Assembly: GCA_017506865.1 (NCBI GenBank)
Contig: JAFCMP010000412.1
Location: forward strand, 248,001-312,000
Source of the DNA: Tribonema minus
Taxonomy: Eukaryota > Sar > Xanthophyceae > Tribonematales > Tribonemataceae
Direction of reading: 5' to 3'
Length of the DNA: 64,000 nt
In this document: positions 55,258 to 64,000 of the stretch, one piece after another
Numbering within the stretch: the first letter of the stretch is position 1
Layout: each line of letters begins with the position of its first letter
Notes under the pieces: model-generated
Seen by the model: the letters and a program-made list of their open reading frames with translations, nothing else
Told to the model about the DNA's origin: nothing
Databases searched by the model: none
Position numbers and translations under genes: made by a program

Positions 55258-58200
55258 ATGACTTCTCCTAACGCCAAGCTCGGCGGTCCTGTCAAGCTCT
55301 CCTACTTCAATTTCGTCCCTGTTGGCGGCCGCGGCGGGCAGGTCCGCTTCCTGCTTCTCGCTCTCGGTGAGTGTGATGTTTGAAATGTGTGTCCCTCTTG
55401 GACATTGGTTTCCGTAGCGCCTGCGCATACTGGGTATCTGACTAGCGCTCCCGCGCCGATTGGCGCTGCCTGCCGCGCAAGTCGCAATGTGCTGAGTTGG
55501 TTTCTGGCTCGTTTGCTCGCACGCATACATATGCTGACTGACCGTATGTCACATTATGTGGCTCGCATTTATTCGAATGCATACGCCCACATCTCCCCGC
55601 ACACGCTGCGAGGTGGGCCGCGCCAGCACACTGCGACAGTGCTTGTGACTGCCTGCGGCTACTGTGCCATGCCCCTCTCCTCTCTCATGTAGGCATCGAG
55701 TTCGAGGAGGACCTGTTCAGCTTGGACGAGTGGCCGGCGCGCAAGCAGGCGCTCATTGACAGCGGCGACAACCCCTGCGGCGCCGTGCCCATCCTCCAGA
55801 TCGGTGACCTCAAGCTCTTCCAGAGTGTCTCTTTGGCGCGCTACGTCTGCAGCGTCACGGGTGTCGGGCCCACCGAGCCGATCAAGATGTACCAGCAGGT
55901 GTGTGTGTGCCGCGTTGCGCGTCTGGTGTGCTGCTGCGCGACACGGCCTTCTGCGCAAGTGTCGCAATCACGTGCACTTGCAAGCGTTAGTGCTTATTGC
56001 AATATAGGGCTGCCGGGAGGCTCACAGAGCAGCTCACCATGTACCAGCAGCTGCGTCTGAATTACTCTTGGTGTTGCGCAATGCTGACTTACAGGCTGTC
56101 ACAACAAGTAGCATGGTAATTGACATGAATGCTTGTGTATAGCACTGCCATGGCGGTCAGGCCGCCTGAGCCGCTCAAGAATGTACCAGTGGGTGCGTGC
56201 GCCGCTTTCCACGCTGTCCAGGCCTGACTCGTGGGTTTTCGTCACAACGTAGCGTGATGGTGCTATTGTGGAAAATTTGCAGCATCACCTTCACCCGTAG
56301 CATTACCAGTGTCAGTCGTTCAGGATGTACCAGAAGGCGCGTGTTCCGCGGCGCCGCATTTAATGTTGTTAACGTGCTGTGCGACATCGCCCTCCTGACA
56401 TGTATTGAGCTACCGGGGTTCGCACTGCCCACAGCAATATTGCTTACAGGCCTGCTCGGCCGCTCATGTTATTGCTGGCAGCATTGCGTCCGCGCATTCT
56501 CAACCCTGTGCTGCGCCTGGTGACTCTCCCTGCATTGCAGGACGCCCTCGGCGACGAGTACTCGACGTGGCGCGTGCAGTGGATCAGCGCTGTCTTCGCT
56601 GCGGAAGACAAGAAGGCCGCGCTGGTCGCTGAGTACGTGGCAGCGCTCCCCAAGCGCTACGCCATGTTTGAGACCATGTACACCAAGTTTGCCACTGGGA
56701 GCACGCCCTACGCTGGAGGTGCGTACTGGCCTACTCAAGGAAGCAGCACCTTGAGTTTATCTGCACATTAAATGCACTTTTATCAGTTCTTGGTGACAGC
56801 GCAAAAAGTCGAGATGGCTCAGGTTACGCTTGCTACTAGGGTCTACATGTACCTTGTCACAGGGTGCCTCAATGCATAGTGCCGAGCGCTTCTAACCAAC
56901 ACTGCATTTACTTCAGAAGAAAACATACATCTGGAAATATCCACAAATTGGTGGCAATTACTTGCAACTATACCCATTTACAAGGGTGGTGGCCACTACT
57001 GGCGCGCAGTTAAAGTGGCAGTGCCCCTCCCGCACTAAGCTGCAATCGTACCAATGTAAAACAGGTTGCACTGCTGCGCAGTTTTGAACATAACATGGGT
57101 CATCAGCTGGCATGTTCAGTGCACTGCCTCTTCAGTGGCTTGTTGATCATTTTGAGTGACTGGACACACAGCTACTCTGTTCGACCTATGACGATGCATA
57201 GCATTGAAGCTCTCACACACAAATTGCCACTGAACATACGCCTTACTGTCAGCAGCTCTAGTAGTTGCTGTCGGCTGAGCAGATGACTGTCAAACTCACA
57301 TAATCTGGTGTGGACAAGAATGAAGTTAACATATATGGGCATCGAGTGGTGCTGCCATGCACACATGTGACATGGCGTGCATTTCAGCCTATTCCAGCAT
57401 ACCTCAAATCTTTGCATCTACTTGTACTTCTATATCGGTTGACACTTTATAACTTGATGTAGCACATGAGCCATAAAGCGCACAAAGTATAGCTCACATA
57501 CTTCGGCAGCGGAATGGCTGCTTGCACCCCCCGCTGACATGACATCAAGTTGGTGAGAAGCATTTTGAAGCTTGCATGTCCTCAACAGCTGTCAGTACTT
57601 CAAACTCTTGTATACACCAGCGAAGTGTGTACCATAGTGGCTATGAGGTGCCTTTCTGCTCCAGGGGAAGTGTTCAACTTCCCTTTGCGGCGCTTGCTCC
57701 TTGGCACTGACAACAGGAACCCGCAGAAACCCGCAATCACCTTGTTCTTTTTCTGTATAGGCGCCTGGTGGCTACGGATGCTTTGGTGAGCAGACTTGCA
57801 CGCAGACGCACATAATCTTACCACCACTTGATCAAACCTGCCTCCAAGTACGCAGTTCTACTTCGATAATCATTGAGTGCCGCCAGGTAAGGCTTCGACC
57901 GGCAAGTAATGAAGTAATGAGCTCAGAACTCAACATTGAAACGCCTCAGCAAATGTACTGTACCGCTGTGCAGCAGATCCCATGCCACACCCATCGTGGG
58001 CACCCACTTGCGCTTGGCATGCAGCTACTAGTAGTACATACAGATGACACCCTTTTTCTTTTTTTGCCAAGGCTGCCATTGACGCATGTGCCCCGCACTT
58101 CCTCAATGCTTGTTGCGCAGGCGGCCCCCTGCCGCTGCACGGCGACATCTGCGTCTTCGCCCAGCTGTACGACGACCGCGCCACCAAGGTCGCGGCGCCC

Positions 58201-58296
58201 GACATGCTGGAGCAGTACCCCAAACTCAAGGCCCTGTACGCCGCTGTGGCAGCGCTCCCCGATGTCGCCGCCTGGCTGGCCAAACACGCCGCCTGA
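55180..58296 (+). CDS. Glutathione S-transferase, sigma-like (copy 1)
   Basis: GSTs conjugate glutathione to electrophiles; sigma-type members include prostaglandin-D synthases. Exons are 55258-55366 (or from 55180), 55693-55898, 56541-56718 and 58121-58296, all in phase. The core protein has 222 residues, or 248 if the upstream in-frame ATG at 55180 is used. The N-terminal thioredoxin-like domain has KLSYFNFVPVGGRGGQVRFL, with the Tyr at the catalytic position of sigma GSTs, then CGAVPILQIGDLKLFQSVSL with the cis-Pro, and a QS pair contacting glutathione. The helical C-terminal domain includes YSTWRVQWISAVFAAED and GGPLPLHGDICVFAQLYDD. The extra N-terminal 26 residues (MTSLNAKLAAWLKVLYAPCA...) arise from a duplicated start region. 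Intron 2 holds three decayed copies of the exon 2 tail. The gene lies in block A of the tandem duplication. Confidence 0.9.
56010..56345 (+). repeat. Three decayed copies of the GST1 exon 2 tail in intron 2
   Basis: The exon 2 end, GAGCCGATCAAGATGTACCA with GCAG and donor, recurs as CACCATGTACCAGCAGCTGC near 56034, GAGCCGCTCAAGAATGTACC near 56168, and GTTCAGGATGTACCAGAAGG near 56318. Spacing is about 140-150 bp. GST2 has no such copies in its intron 2. Confidence 0.8.
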
Positions 58297-59056
58297 GCAT
58301 CAGCTGTAGCGCAAGCTGTTGGACATATCCGACAGCGGTACCATAGCGGTAGCGGTTGCGACTGCCATGGCAGTTGGGGTGCAAAGGCGTCGATACTGTA
58401 CTACTAGTAGGTAGGGTACCCCAGTGTCGACAGTCATTTCGTTTTGTCATATGAGTGCGTGATGCCATCCGGCTCACTCCGCTCCAGCGCACCGCACCAT
58501 GCCGGCCAGTATATGTAGGATTTAGGGTATACTGCCTCAAGATACTCTGGCAATAATGTTGCTGCAATGACCAAAGACAGGCTGCCCAGTCGGTTTGGTC
58601 GGATGCCGTCCGTAGTTCAACTAGTTATGTACGAGTGGCCATACCACATCGCACTTCGCGTTTTAGCATTACTGATCAGGCACTGCTGCATCCAGAGGAA
58701 GGTGGCGGTAACACAGCAGCATTTTTTCAATCATTACTTTTGCACCTCCCTTTCCATGTGTACTTTTATTATATTCCATGTGTACTTGTGGTGGCATGTC
58801 TCTCTCGTTGCAAAAACCTGCATCTCTGCACTTTTAGGCTCTGTGCTTGCCAACTAGGAATACGCTGATGTGTATGGCAGGTACTTGGTGAAGGTCTGTG
58901 AACCTCCATAAAGGCTTCAGGCCAACCTTTTCCACAACCATGATTTCATGACAGACGGCTACCATGTGTTGTTGCTCGGTACACGTTCAATTTGCATTAG
59001 TTGATTTGGCGGGCGTAGCCGCGCCGTCTCAAGCGGAACCTGCTGCGCTGTGTTGT
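58297..59056. other. 3' flank of GST1 and junction of the two duplicated blocks
   Basis: Most of this stretch has a homologous counterpart at about 61946-62715. No gene is seen. GTGTACTTTTATTATATTCC at about 58757 recurs near 9738 and, reversed, near 34329. Confidence 0.5.
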
Positions 59057-59330
59057 GTGACCGGGGAGGACTTCACTGGCGGCTATGGTGTCCGGGCGAG
59101 CGCCCGTGTTGTAGCAGAAAGGCGACAGCTGATGGTTTCCCTCTGCTTCTGCCAGGTGCAAGGGACCACTCTTAGCCTGCCAGCCTCGTGTTCGCCCAGT
59201 CGCTGCTGTTGCTCTTGTAGGCCCATGAGCTGCGAGCAAGTCGCCAGTGCGTACTGCAGCGTAGGGAAAGAGTGCTGTGACTTTGTTTGTTTCGTGTTGC
59301 TTAGCACCTGTTGCAGCAGCAGCTGCAAGC
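59057..59330 (-). pseudogene. Truncated copy of the ankyrin-SAM gene 5' part
   Basis: The copy matches the reverse strand of 54345-54619 (first about 90 codons of the ankyrin-SAM gene) at high identity. It has several small insertions and deletions that change frame, the start codon is replaced (CCAGTC where the gene has CATGTC-type sequence), and everything after the second ankyrin repeat is missing. It is the left edge of duplication block B and cannot encode the protein. Confidence 0.85.
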
Positions 59331-59818
59331 GACTGGCCTTGCTGGCACTGTGTCTTGCGTCAGTGGGTAGGTTGCGATGCGGATAGCGCAAGCACTCGAG
59401 GCAATGCTATTTTGGAGCAGAGGAGTGGCTTGTCATCTACGCGCGCGCCTTCGTTAACACTTAACTTCACCCCCCCAACTTCACAACCCACAACCGCCCC
59501 CAGCCGGGGTCCGGCCGGCGACCCGACGTCCCGACGCCGTTGCAGCCCGAGTTTCATCCTCACTCCACACTCTGCGCTACAGAAAACAAAACAGGTGAGG
59601 TAAGGCTGCGCAGATGTGGTGGTATGAAGTGCTTTGAATGAACTCATGCCCAGCGCGCGTGCTGTGTATCCTGCGTTGCATGGCAGTGCAGTTCCTGTCG
59701 TTCCTGCACGGTTGCGGCAAAGGCATGTACCTCCCCAGCATTTACCCTGCATCCAACTGCTTGCTGCCTGGCTGAACGACACTTCCGCTCCGTGCGCGTC
59801 TCAACCCCTGCAGCGACG

Positions 59819-61945
59819 ATGACTTCCCTCAACGCCAAGCTCGCTGCCTGGCTGAAAGTCCTTTACGCTCCGTGCGCGTCCCAACCCGCGCAGACCATGG
59901 CTTCCCTCAACGCCAAGCTCGGTGGTCCTGTCAAGCTCTCCTACTTCGATGTCCTCCCTGTTGGCGGCCGCGGAGGACAGGTCCGCTTCCTGCTTCTCGC
60001 TCTCGGTGAATGCGACGTCTGGAGTGCGCGTCCATCTAATCATCGGTCGTCGTCACGCTGTAATGCTTGCGCAAACGCCGGTCTGACTCGGACGATGTCA
60101 AGCGTCCTGTCAGGGGGACACAGTGCGGAACTGGTGTTCTGCGCTGCACCGACAACACCTTCCACGCATCGCGAGCTGAGCGCTCCTGCACCGCTTGGCG
60201 TTACCTAAAGAGCAATCACGAGCGTACGACCACTGGCCAGTTCCATGTCACGCGTATACACACAGATATTCTGACGCGCATATATACACATACACGCACC
60301 CACATTTTTCACACTATGTGCTGTGCTGCGCCAGCACACTGCGGCAGCGTAACAACATATCAATGCAACGTCAAAACTCAGGACGCGCTGCGGCTGCTGC
60401 GCCGCACCCCCCTCCTGTCCCAGGCATCAAGTTCGAGGAGGACCTGTTTGGCTTTGACGCGTGGCCGGCGCGCAAGCAGGCGCTCATCGACAGCGGCGAC
60501 AACCCCTGTGGCGCGGTGCCCATCCTCCAGATAGGCGACCTCAAGCTCTTCCAGAGCGTCTCCATGATGCGCTACGTCTGCAGCGTCTCGGGGGTCGGGC
60601 CCACCGAGCCGATCAAGATGTACCAGCAGGTGCGTGTGTGCCGTGTCGCATGTCTGGTGTGGTGCTGCACGAAATTGCCTTCTGTGGTAGACTTTTAGTG
60701 GCATAATGTAGTGTGTTTGCTGCATGCGTCTGCAGGCCTCCAGGTTGCAATTGCCGACAAACCAAAACGTTGCGCCGTTCGGCTGCAAACTTCACACTTG
60801 CACGGCGTCACACGAGAACACCTGTGTCAAAGCACTGCACAACAGCTACCGAAACATGTAAATACACATTGCAGCGTCCACGCATTCTCACCGCTGCGCT
60901 GCGCCGGTGACTCTCCCTTGATCGCAGGACGCCCTCGCCGACGAGTACACGCAGTGGCGCGTGCAGTGGATCGGCGTCGTCTTTGCCGCGGAGGACAAGA
61001 AGCCCGCGCTGCTCGCAGACTACGTGGCAGCGCTCCCCAAGCGTTATGCCACGTTCGAGGGCATGTACGCCAAATTTGCCACCGGGAGCACGCCGTACGC
61101 TGGAGGTACGTGCTGGCCGAGGCAAAAAAGCAAAATAGTGTATCTGTACATTAATTACACGTACTTGTCATGACTTTGAGACATGTACCTGATCCAACGA
61201 ATGTTAAAGCCCATTTGCGCCTTTGTTTCTCTTCAGTGACAATGAGAACGCACAATCAAATTGGTATTATGTTTACGGTTGCATGGTGCTGCGGATGCTT
61301 TTGTGGACGGACGCTTTTGTGGCCGGACTTGCACACAAAAATACACAATCTGGCCACTGCTGATATCATAACATTTTCTTACAGTTTCATTTGATGATCA
61401 TTTAGTGCCGCTACGTGGGGCTTTGACAGATAAGTGATGGATTGTCACATACTTCCCGCCGCGGGCGCCAAGGTGCGCGAGCTCGTGCTGCCGACGCTGC
61501 GCGTGGTGCAGGACCACCAGGTGAGCCCCCGAAGTATCAATACACTTCCAGAGTATCAATACACTTGAAGAACACTCGAAGCAGCTGAAACGCTTCGAGA
61601 AGTGTTCTGTACCGCCTTCCAGCAGCTTCCTTGCCACATATAGCAGGGACACCCACTGGCACTCGACGAGCAACTACAAACGGCTTCCTTCAAAAGTTTG
61701 CGAACTTGAATTCATCAGCACTCCCACTGACACAGCGTGTGCCCCTCACTTCCTCCACTCATCGCGCAGGCGGCCCCCTGCCGCTACACGGCGACGCCTG
61801 CGTCTTCTCCCAGCTGTACGACGACCGCGCCACCAAGCTCGCGGCGCTCGACATGCTGGAGCAGTACCCCAGGCTCAAGGCGCTGTATGCCGCTGTGGCA
61901 GCGCTCCCCGACGTCGCCGCCTGGCTGGCCAAGCACGCCGCCTGA
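59819..61945 (+). CDS. Glutathione S-transferase, sigma-like (copy 2)
   Basis: This is the paralogue of the preceding GST with identical exon lengths and phases: 59897-60005 (or from 59819), 60424-60629, 60928-61105 and 61770-61945. It has KLSYFDVLPVGGRGGQVRFL with the catalytic-position Tyr, CGAVPILQIGDLKLFQSVSM with the cis-Pro, YTQWRVQWIGVVFAAED and the C-terminal LPDVAAWLAKHAA. Differences from copy 1 are conservative and the frame is intact, so both look functional. The second in-frame start 26 codons upstream is also kept. Intron 3 contains a GC-rich exon-like island (61456-61521), described separately. The last about 67 bp, including the stop, are repeated just downstream. Confidence 0.9.
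61456..61521 (+). other. Orphan exon-like island in GST2 intron 3
   Basis: A short GC-rich segment reads GAKVRELVLPTLRVVQDHQ and is followed by a good donor (CAG|GTGAGC), inside an otherwise AT-richer intron. It has no counterpart in GST1. As a 48-nt insertion from GTGCGC it would keep the reading frame but in another phase. It resembles a fragment of a coding exon from elsewhere. Confidence 0.5.
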
Positions 61946-62064
61946 GAATCCGCCGTTGCGCAAGGTGCCGGCAACATCAACAGGGGTGTCATGATTCAAG
62001 CACGCCGCCTGAGCATCAGCCATAGCGAAAGCTGCCGGCGATGTCAACAGTGGTACCGTAGTGA
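61931..62064 (+). repeat. Tandem duplication of the GST2 stop region, 67-bp unit
   Basis: AAGCACGCCGCCTGAGAATC at 61931 recurs as AAGCACGCCGCCTGAGCATC at 61998, followed by similar sequence. Only the first is in frame with the GST. Confidence 0.85.
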
Positions 62065-63014
62065 TACTGTATGCTATAGCTCCGCGGTTGCGCCTGCCAG
62101 TGGCGGTCGGGGTGCGAAAGCATTGTTGTGTGTGGGGGGGGAAGTCATTCTTCAGGGCGGTCTAGGGTTGGGAGGTCATTTCGTTTTGTCATATGAGTGC
62201 GTGATGTCATCTGGCTCGCTGCGCTCCAGCGCTCTGTACCATGCCGGCCAGAATATGTAGTCTAGAGGATTGAGGGCATACTGCCTCAAGGTACTCCGGC
62301 GATGATAGTTCTGCGATGGTGTGCCAGCGATACGCTGCGCAGTCGGTTTGCCTGAATGCCATCCGTACTTCTATATGAGCGGCCCAAAAAGGGGGAATTC
62401 AGCATCGATGATCAGGCAGCGCTTCATCTCTTGAAAGGTGGCGGTGAAATTGCAGAAATTCTTCAATGGTTACTTTGCACCTCCCTTTCCATACTTATGG
62501 TATGTCTATATTTCTTTTCAAAAGCTGCCCGCACCTCTGCGCTTGTCAGGCTCTGTGCTAATGCTAAGAATACTTTCATGTGTGCAGCAGGCATTTGACT
62601 AGTTAAGAAGGCCAGTGAACTTGTGCTACAAGGGCTTCAGGCCCTCCTCCCTACAATCATTGCGATTTCAGGACAAATTGCACCATTGTTGGTGTTCGGT
62701 CCGCGAACACTTTGCATACATGGTTTGGAGCATGCTAGCAAAAGGTTTGAATTGCAGGTGTCGATTCAATCTCAACAAAACTCGCTTCCTGAACTATGCT
62801 GTTTGCATCACTCAATCAGCTGTTGAAGTTCGTGCGCTTCTGTTAGCACAAACCCCTCTGGCGCTGGTATTTCTATTGAGCAACCTCAATCCGACTGCCT
62901 GGAGTTTACTCAAGCAGTTCAGGTGTACATAGGTGTAGCTAATCTCATCGGATACTAGGTGTTGCCAACATCTAGCAGATCGCCTGCTAACGCCTGGCTG
63001 GCACTGCAAGCATA
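62065..63014. other. 3' flank of GST2 and upstream region of the CCCH gene
   Basis: To about 62715 this is the duplicated 3' flank. From there to 63014 it is the upstream region of the zinc-finger gene. No gene and no clear promoter element are seen. Confidence 0.45.
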
Positions 63015-64000
63015 ATGTTTGGCAGAGGCGGTCGGACGTTCGGGCAAGGCCAGTGGAGCTCCGGCAATAAGCAGCAGCAGCCGCCACAGCAGCAGCAGCA
63101 GCAACAGCAGTACGGTGATTCGAGAGGTGATCGCAGCACCTCCCGGCGCGGTGGCAGCAGCAATGGCAGCAGCAGCAGAGACGTGTGCCCTTTCTTCTTG
63201 AGAGGGCACTGCAAGTTCGGCGATACCTGCCGAAACTCGCACGACACGGGCGATGGCGACCACCGAGCGGCCAGCTCCGGCAGGCGGGATGACGGCGGCG
63301 GCAGGGGCCGAGACCAGAGCGACAGAGGCGGTGATCGCTACGACAGCAGGCGCGACGGGGGTCGTTCTGGAGGACAGAACTACAGCGACTACGCCGATCA
63401 CCGCGGCGGCAGATCGGGCAGGGGTGATGACCGGGACCAGTACAGCGACACCGGCGGCGGGCGCAGCGGCGGGGGGCGCTTCGGCAGCGGCGGGCGGTTC
63501 GGTCAGAGCGGCGGCGGAAGGGACTCTTCTCAGCAGGATCATGACGGCCGAGGCAGCGCTCGTCAATTTGGCAGCGGCGGCGGCTTTGGCCAGGGCGGCG
63601 CCAGGGACCAGCAGAGAGACTACGACAGCGGCGGACGCAGCGGAGGCCGTTTCGGCAGCGGCGGGCGGTTCGGGCAGGGTGGCAGCGGCGGCGGCGGCAG
63701 CAGAGATGGCGACTCAGGCCGCGATAGGAGCGGCGGCGGCGGCGGCGGCGGTGGCGGCTTTGGCGACGAGCAGCAGAGCGGTGGCGCCAACTGGCCTGGG
63801 CAGTCTGCTGGCAGGTCGCAGTTTGGCGCTGTTAGAGCTTTCCCTTCGCAGCAGCAGCAGCAGCAGCAGCAGGGCGGCTTTGGCAGTGCTGGCGGCTTCG
63901 GCAGCGGCGGTAGCGGCAGCGCGTTTGCGGCGCAGTCGAGTGCCGTGCAGTTTGGTGCAGGCGCTCAGCACGGCGGCGGCGGTGGCGCTGTCAATGCGTT
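63015..64000 (+). CDS. CCCH zinc-finger protein with FG/GFG repeats, 3' end outside the window
   Basis: An open frame from ATG at 63015 runs past the window end, giving 328 codons so far. After a poly-Gln stretch, a single CCCH finger reads CPFFLRGHCKFGDTCRNSH at about residues 57-75 (spacing C-x7-C-x5-C-x3-H). It is followed by an Arg/Gly/Asp/Ser-rich region with repeated RFGSGGRFGQ and GGFG units, shifting to GSAF/AVQFGAG. One N-terminal CCCH finger followed by FG-type repeats is the layout of the mRNA-export nucleoporin NUP42 (NUPL2/Rip1 group). RGG-type RNA-binding proteins are an alternative. No intron was detected in the visible part. Confidence 0.7.
   Translation, partial: MFGRGGRTFGQGQWSSGNKQQQPPQQQQQQQQYGDSRGDRSTSRRGGSSNGSSSRDVCPFFLRGHCKFGDTCRNSHDTGDGDHRAASSGRRDDGGGRGRDQSDRGGDRYDSRRDGGRSGGQNYSDYADHRGGRSGRGDDRDQYSDTGGGRSGGGRFGSGGRFGQSGGGRDSSQQDHDGRGSARQFGSGGGFGQGGARDQQRDYDSGGRSGGRFGSGGRFGQGGSGGGGSRDGDSGRDRSGGGGGGGGGFGDEQQSGGANWPGQSAGRSQFGAVRAFPSQQQQQQQQGGFGSAGGFGSGGSGSAFAAQSSAVQFGAGAQHGGGGGAVNA

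Larger units (their letters stand above)
54340..62715. repeat. Tandem block duplication: ANK-SAM 5' part plus GST gene
   Basis: Block A (about 54340-59000) and block B (about 59057-62715) are homologous in order: the first part of the ankyrin-SAM gene in reverse, its upstream region, a four-exon GST gene and about 700 bp of 3' flank. The flank includes CATTTCGTTTTGTCATATGA at 58436 and 62187. Coding exons are about 90% or more similar by eye. Introns differ greatly in length: intron 2 is 642 and 298 nt, intron 3 is 1402 and 664 nt. Confidence 0.9.

Noticed and set aside
1-64000. CRISPR arrays, prokaryotic operons or phage-type defence genes
   Set aside because: No regular short repeats with unique spacers and no bacterial gene organisation are present. 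All convincing genes are eukaryotic and most are spliced.

Overview
This is a stretch of eukaryotic nuclear DNA. Genes are split by GT-AG introns, lie on both strands and are often arranged head to head. Exons are GC-rich and heavily biased to Ala, Gly, Gln and Pro homopolymers. Introns and spacers carry short runs of the telomere-type repeat CCCTAA/TTAGGG. That hexamer, the compact intron-rich genes and the absence of any bacterial-type operon suggest a protist or alga, perhaps a photosynthetic stramenopile. The lineage is inference: no plastid-specific gene is present to settle it.

Layout. 0.7-1.8 kb (-): armadillo-repeat protein. 3.6-9.0 kb (-): a seven-exon mitochondrial porin (VDAC) whose first coding exon is only the ATG. 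9.1-11.6 kb: LINE remnants and a 330-bp tandem repeat. 12.2-16.1 kb (-): golgin-like protein with a C-terminal GRIP domain, head to head with a DDX51/Dbp6-type DEAD-box helicase (16.2-21.1 kb, +). 21.4-23.4 kb (+): NF-YB. 24.6-25.5 kb (-): N-terminal protein methyltransferase of the NTMT1 family. 26.2-33.5 kb (+): one long gene joining a J-domain, ankyrin repeats, coiled coil, UBA domain and a PAM2-like motif. 34.5-37.3 kb and 39.4-40.1 kb (-): two unrecognised genes. 40.3-46.9 kb (+): MORN-repeat protein. 48.8-51.5 kb (+): unrecognised four-helix membrane protein. 53.6-54.6 kb (-): ankyrin-SAM protein. 55.2-58.3 and 59.8-61.9 kb (+): two sigma-like glutathione S-transferases made by a tandem block duplication that also left a truncated ankyrin-SAM pseudogene. 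63.0 kb to the edge (+): CCCH zinc-finger protein with FG-type repeats, cut off by the window end.

The most unusual feature is shared by at least seven introns. The introns contain serial, decaying copies of the neighbouring exon-intron junction. Exon-tail copies lie downstream of the donor and exon-head copies lie upstream of the acceptor, so the protein is unaffected while the intron grows. The copies nearest the live exon look best preserved. In the duplicated GST pair, the paralogue with junction copies has an intron 2 of 642 nt and the one without has 298 nt. Two other features recur near splice sites: the motif TTGAAGTT/AACTTCAA and interstitial telomere-type repeats.

The genes are mostly housekeeping (ribosome assembly, transcription, Golgi tethering, mitochondrial exchange, chaperoning, detoxification) and do not form one pathway. 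All exon joins were read by eye from splice consensus, reading phase and protein similarity.
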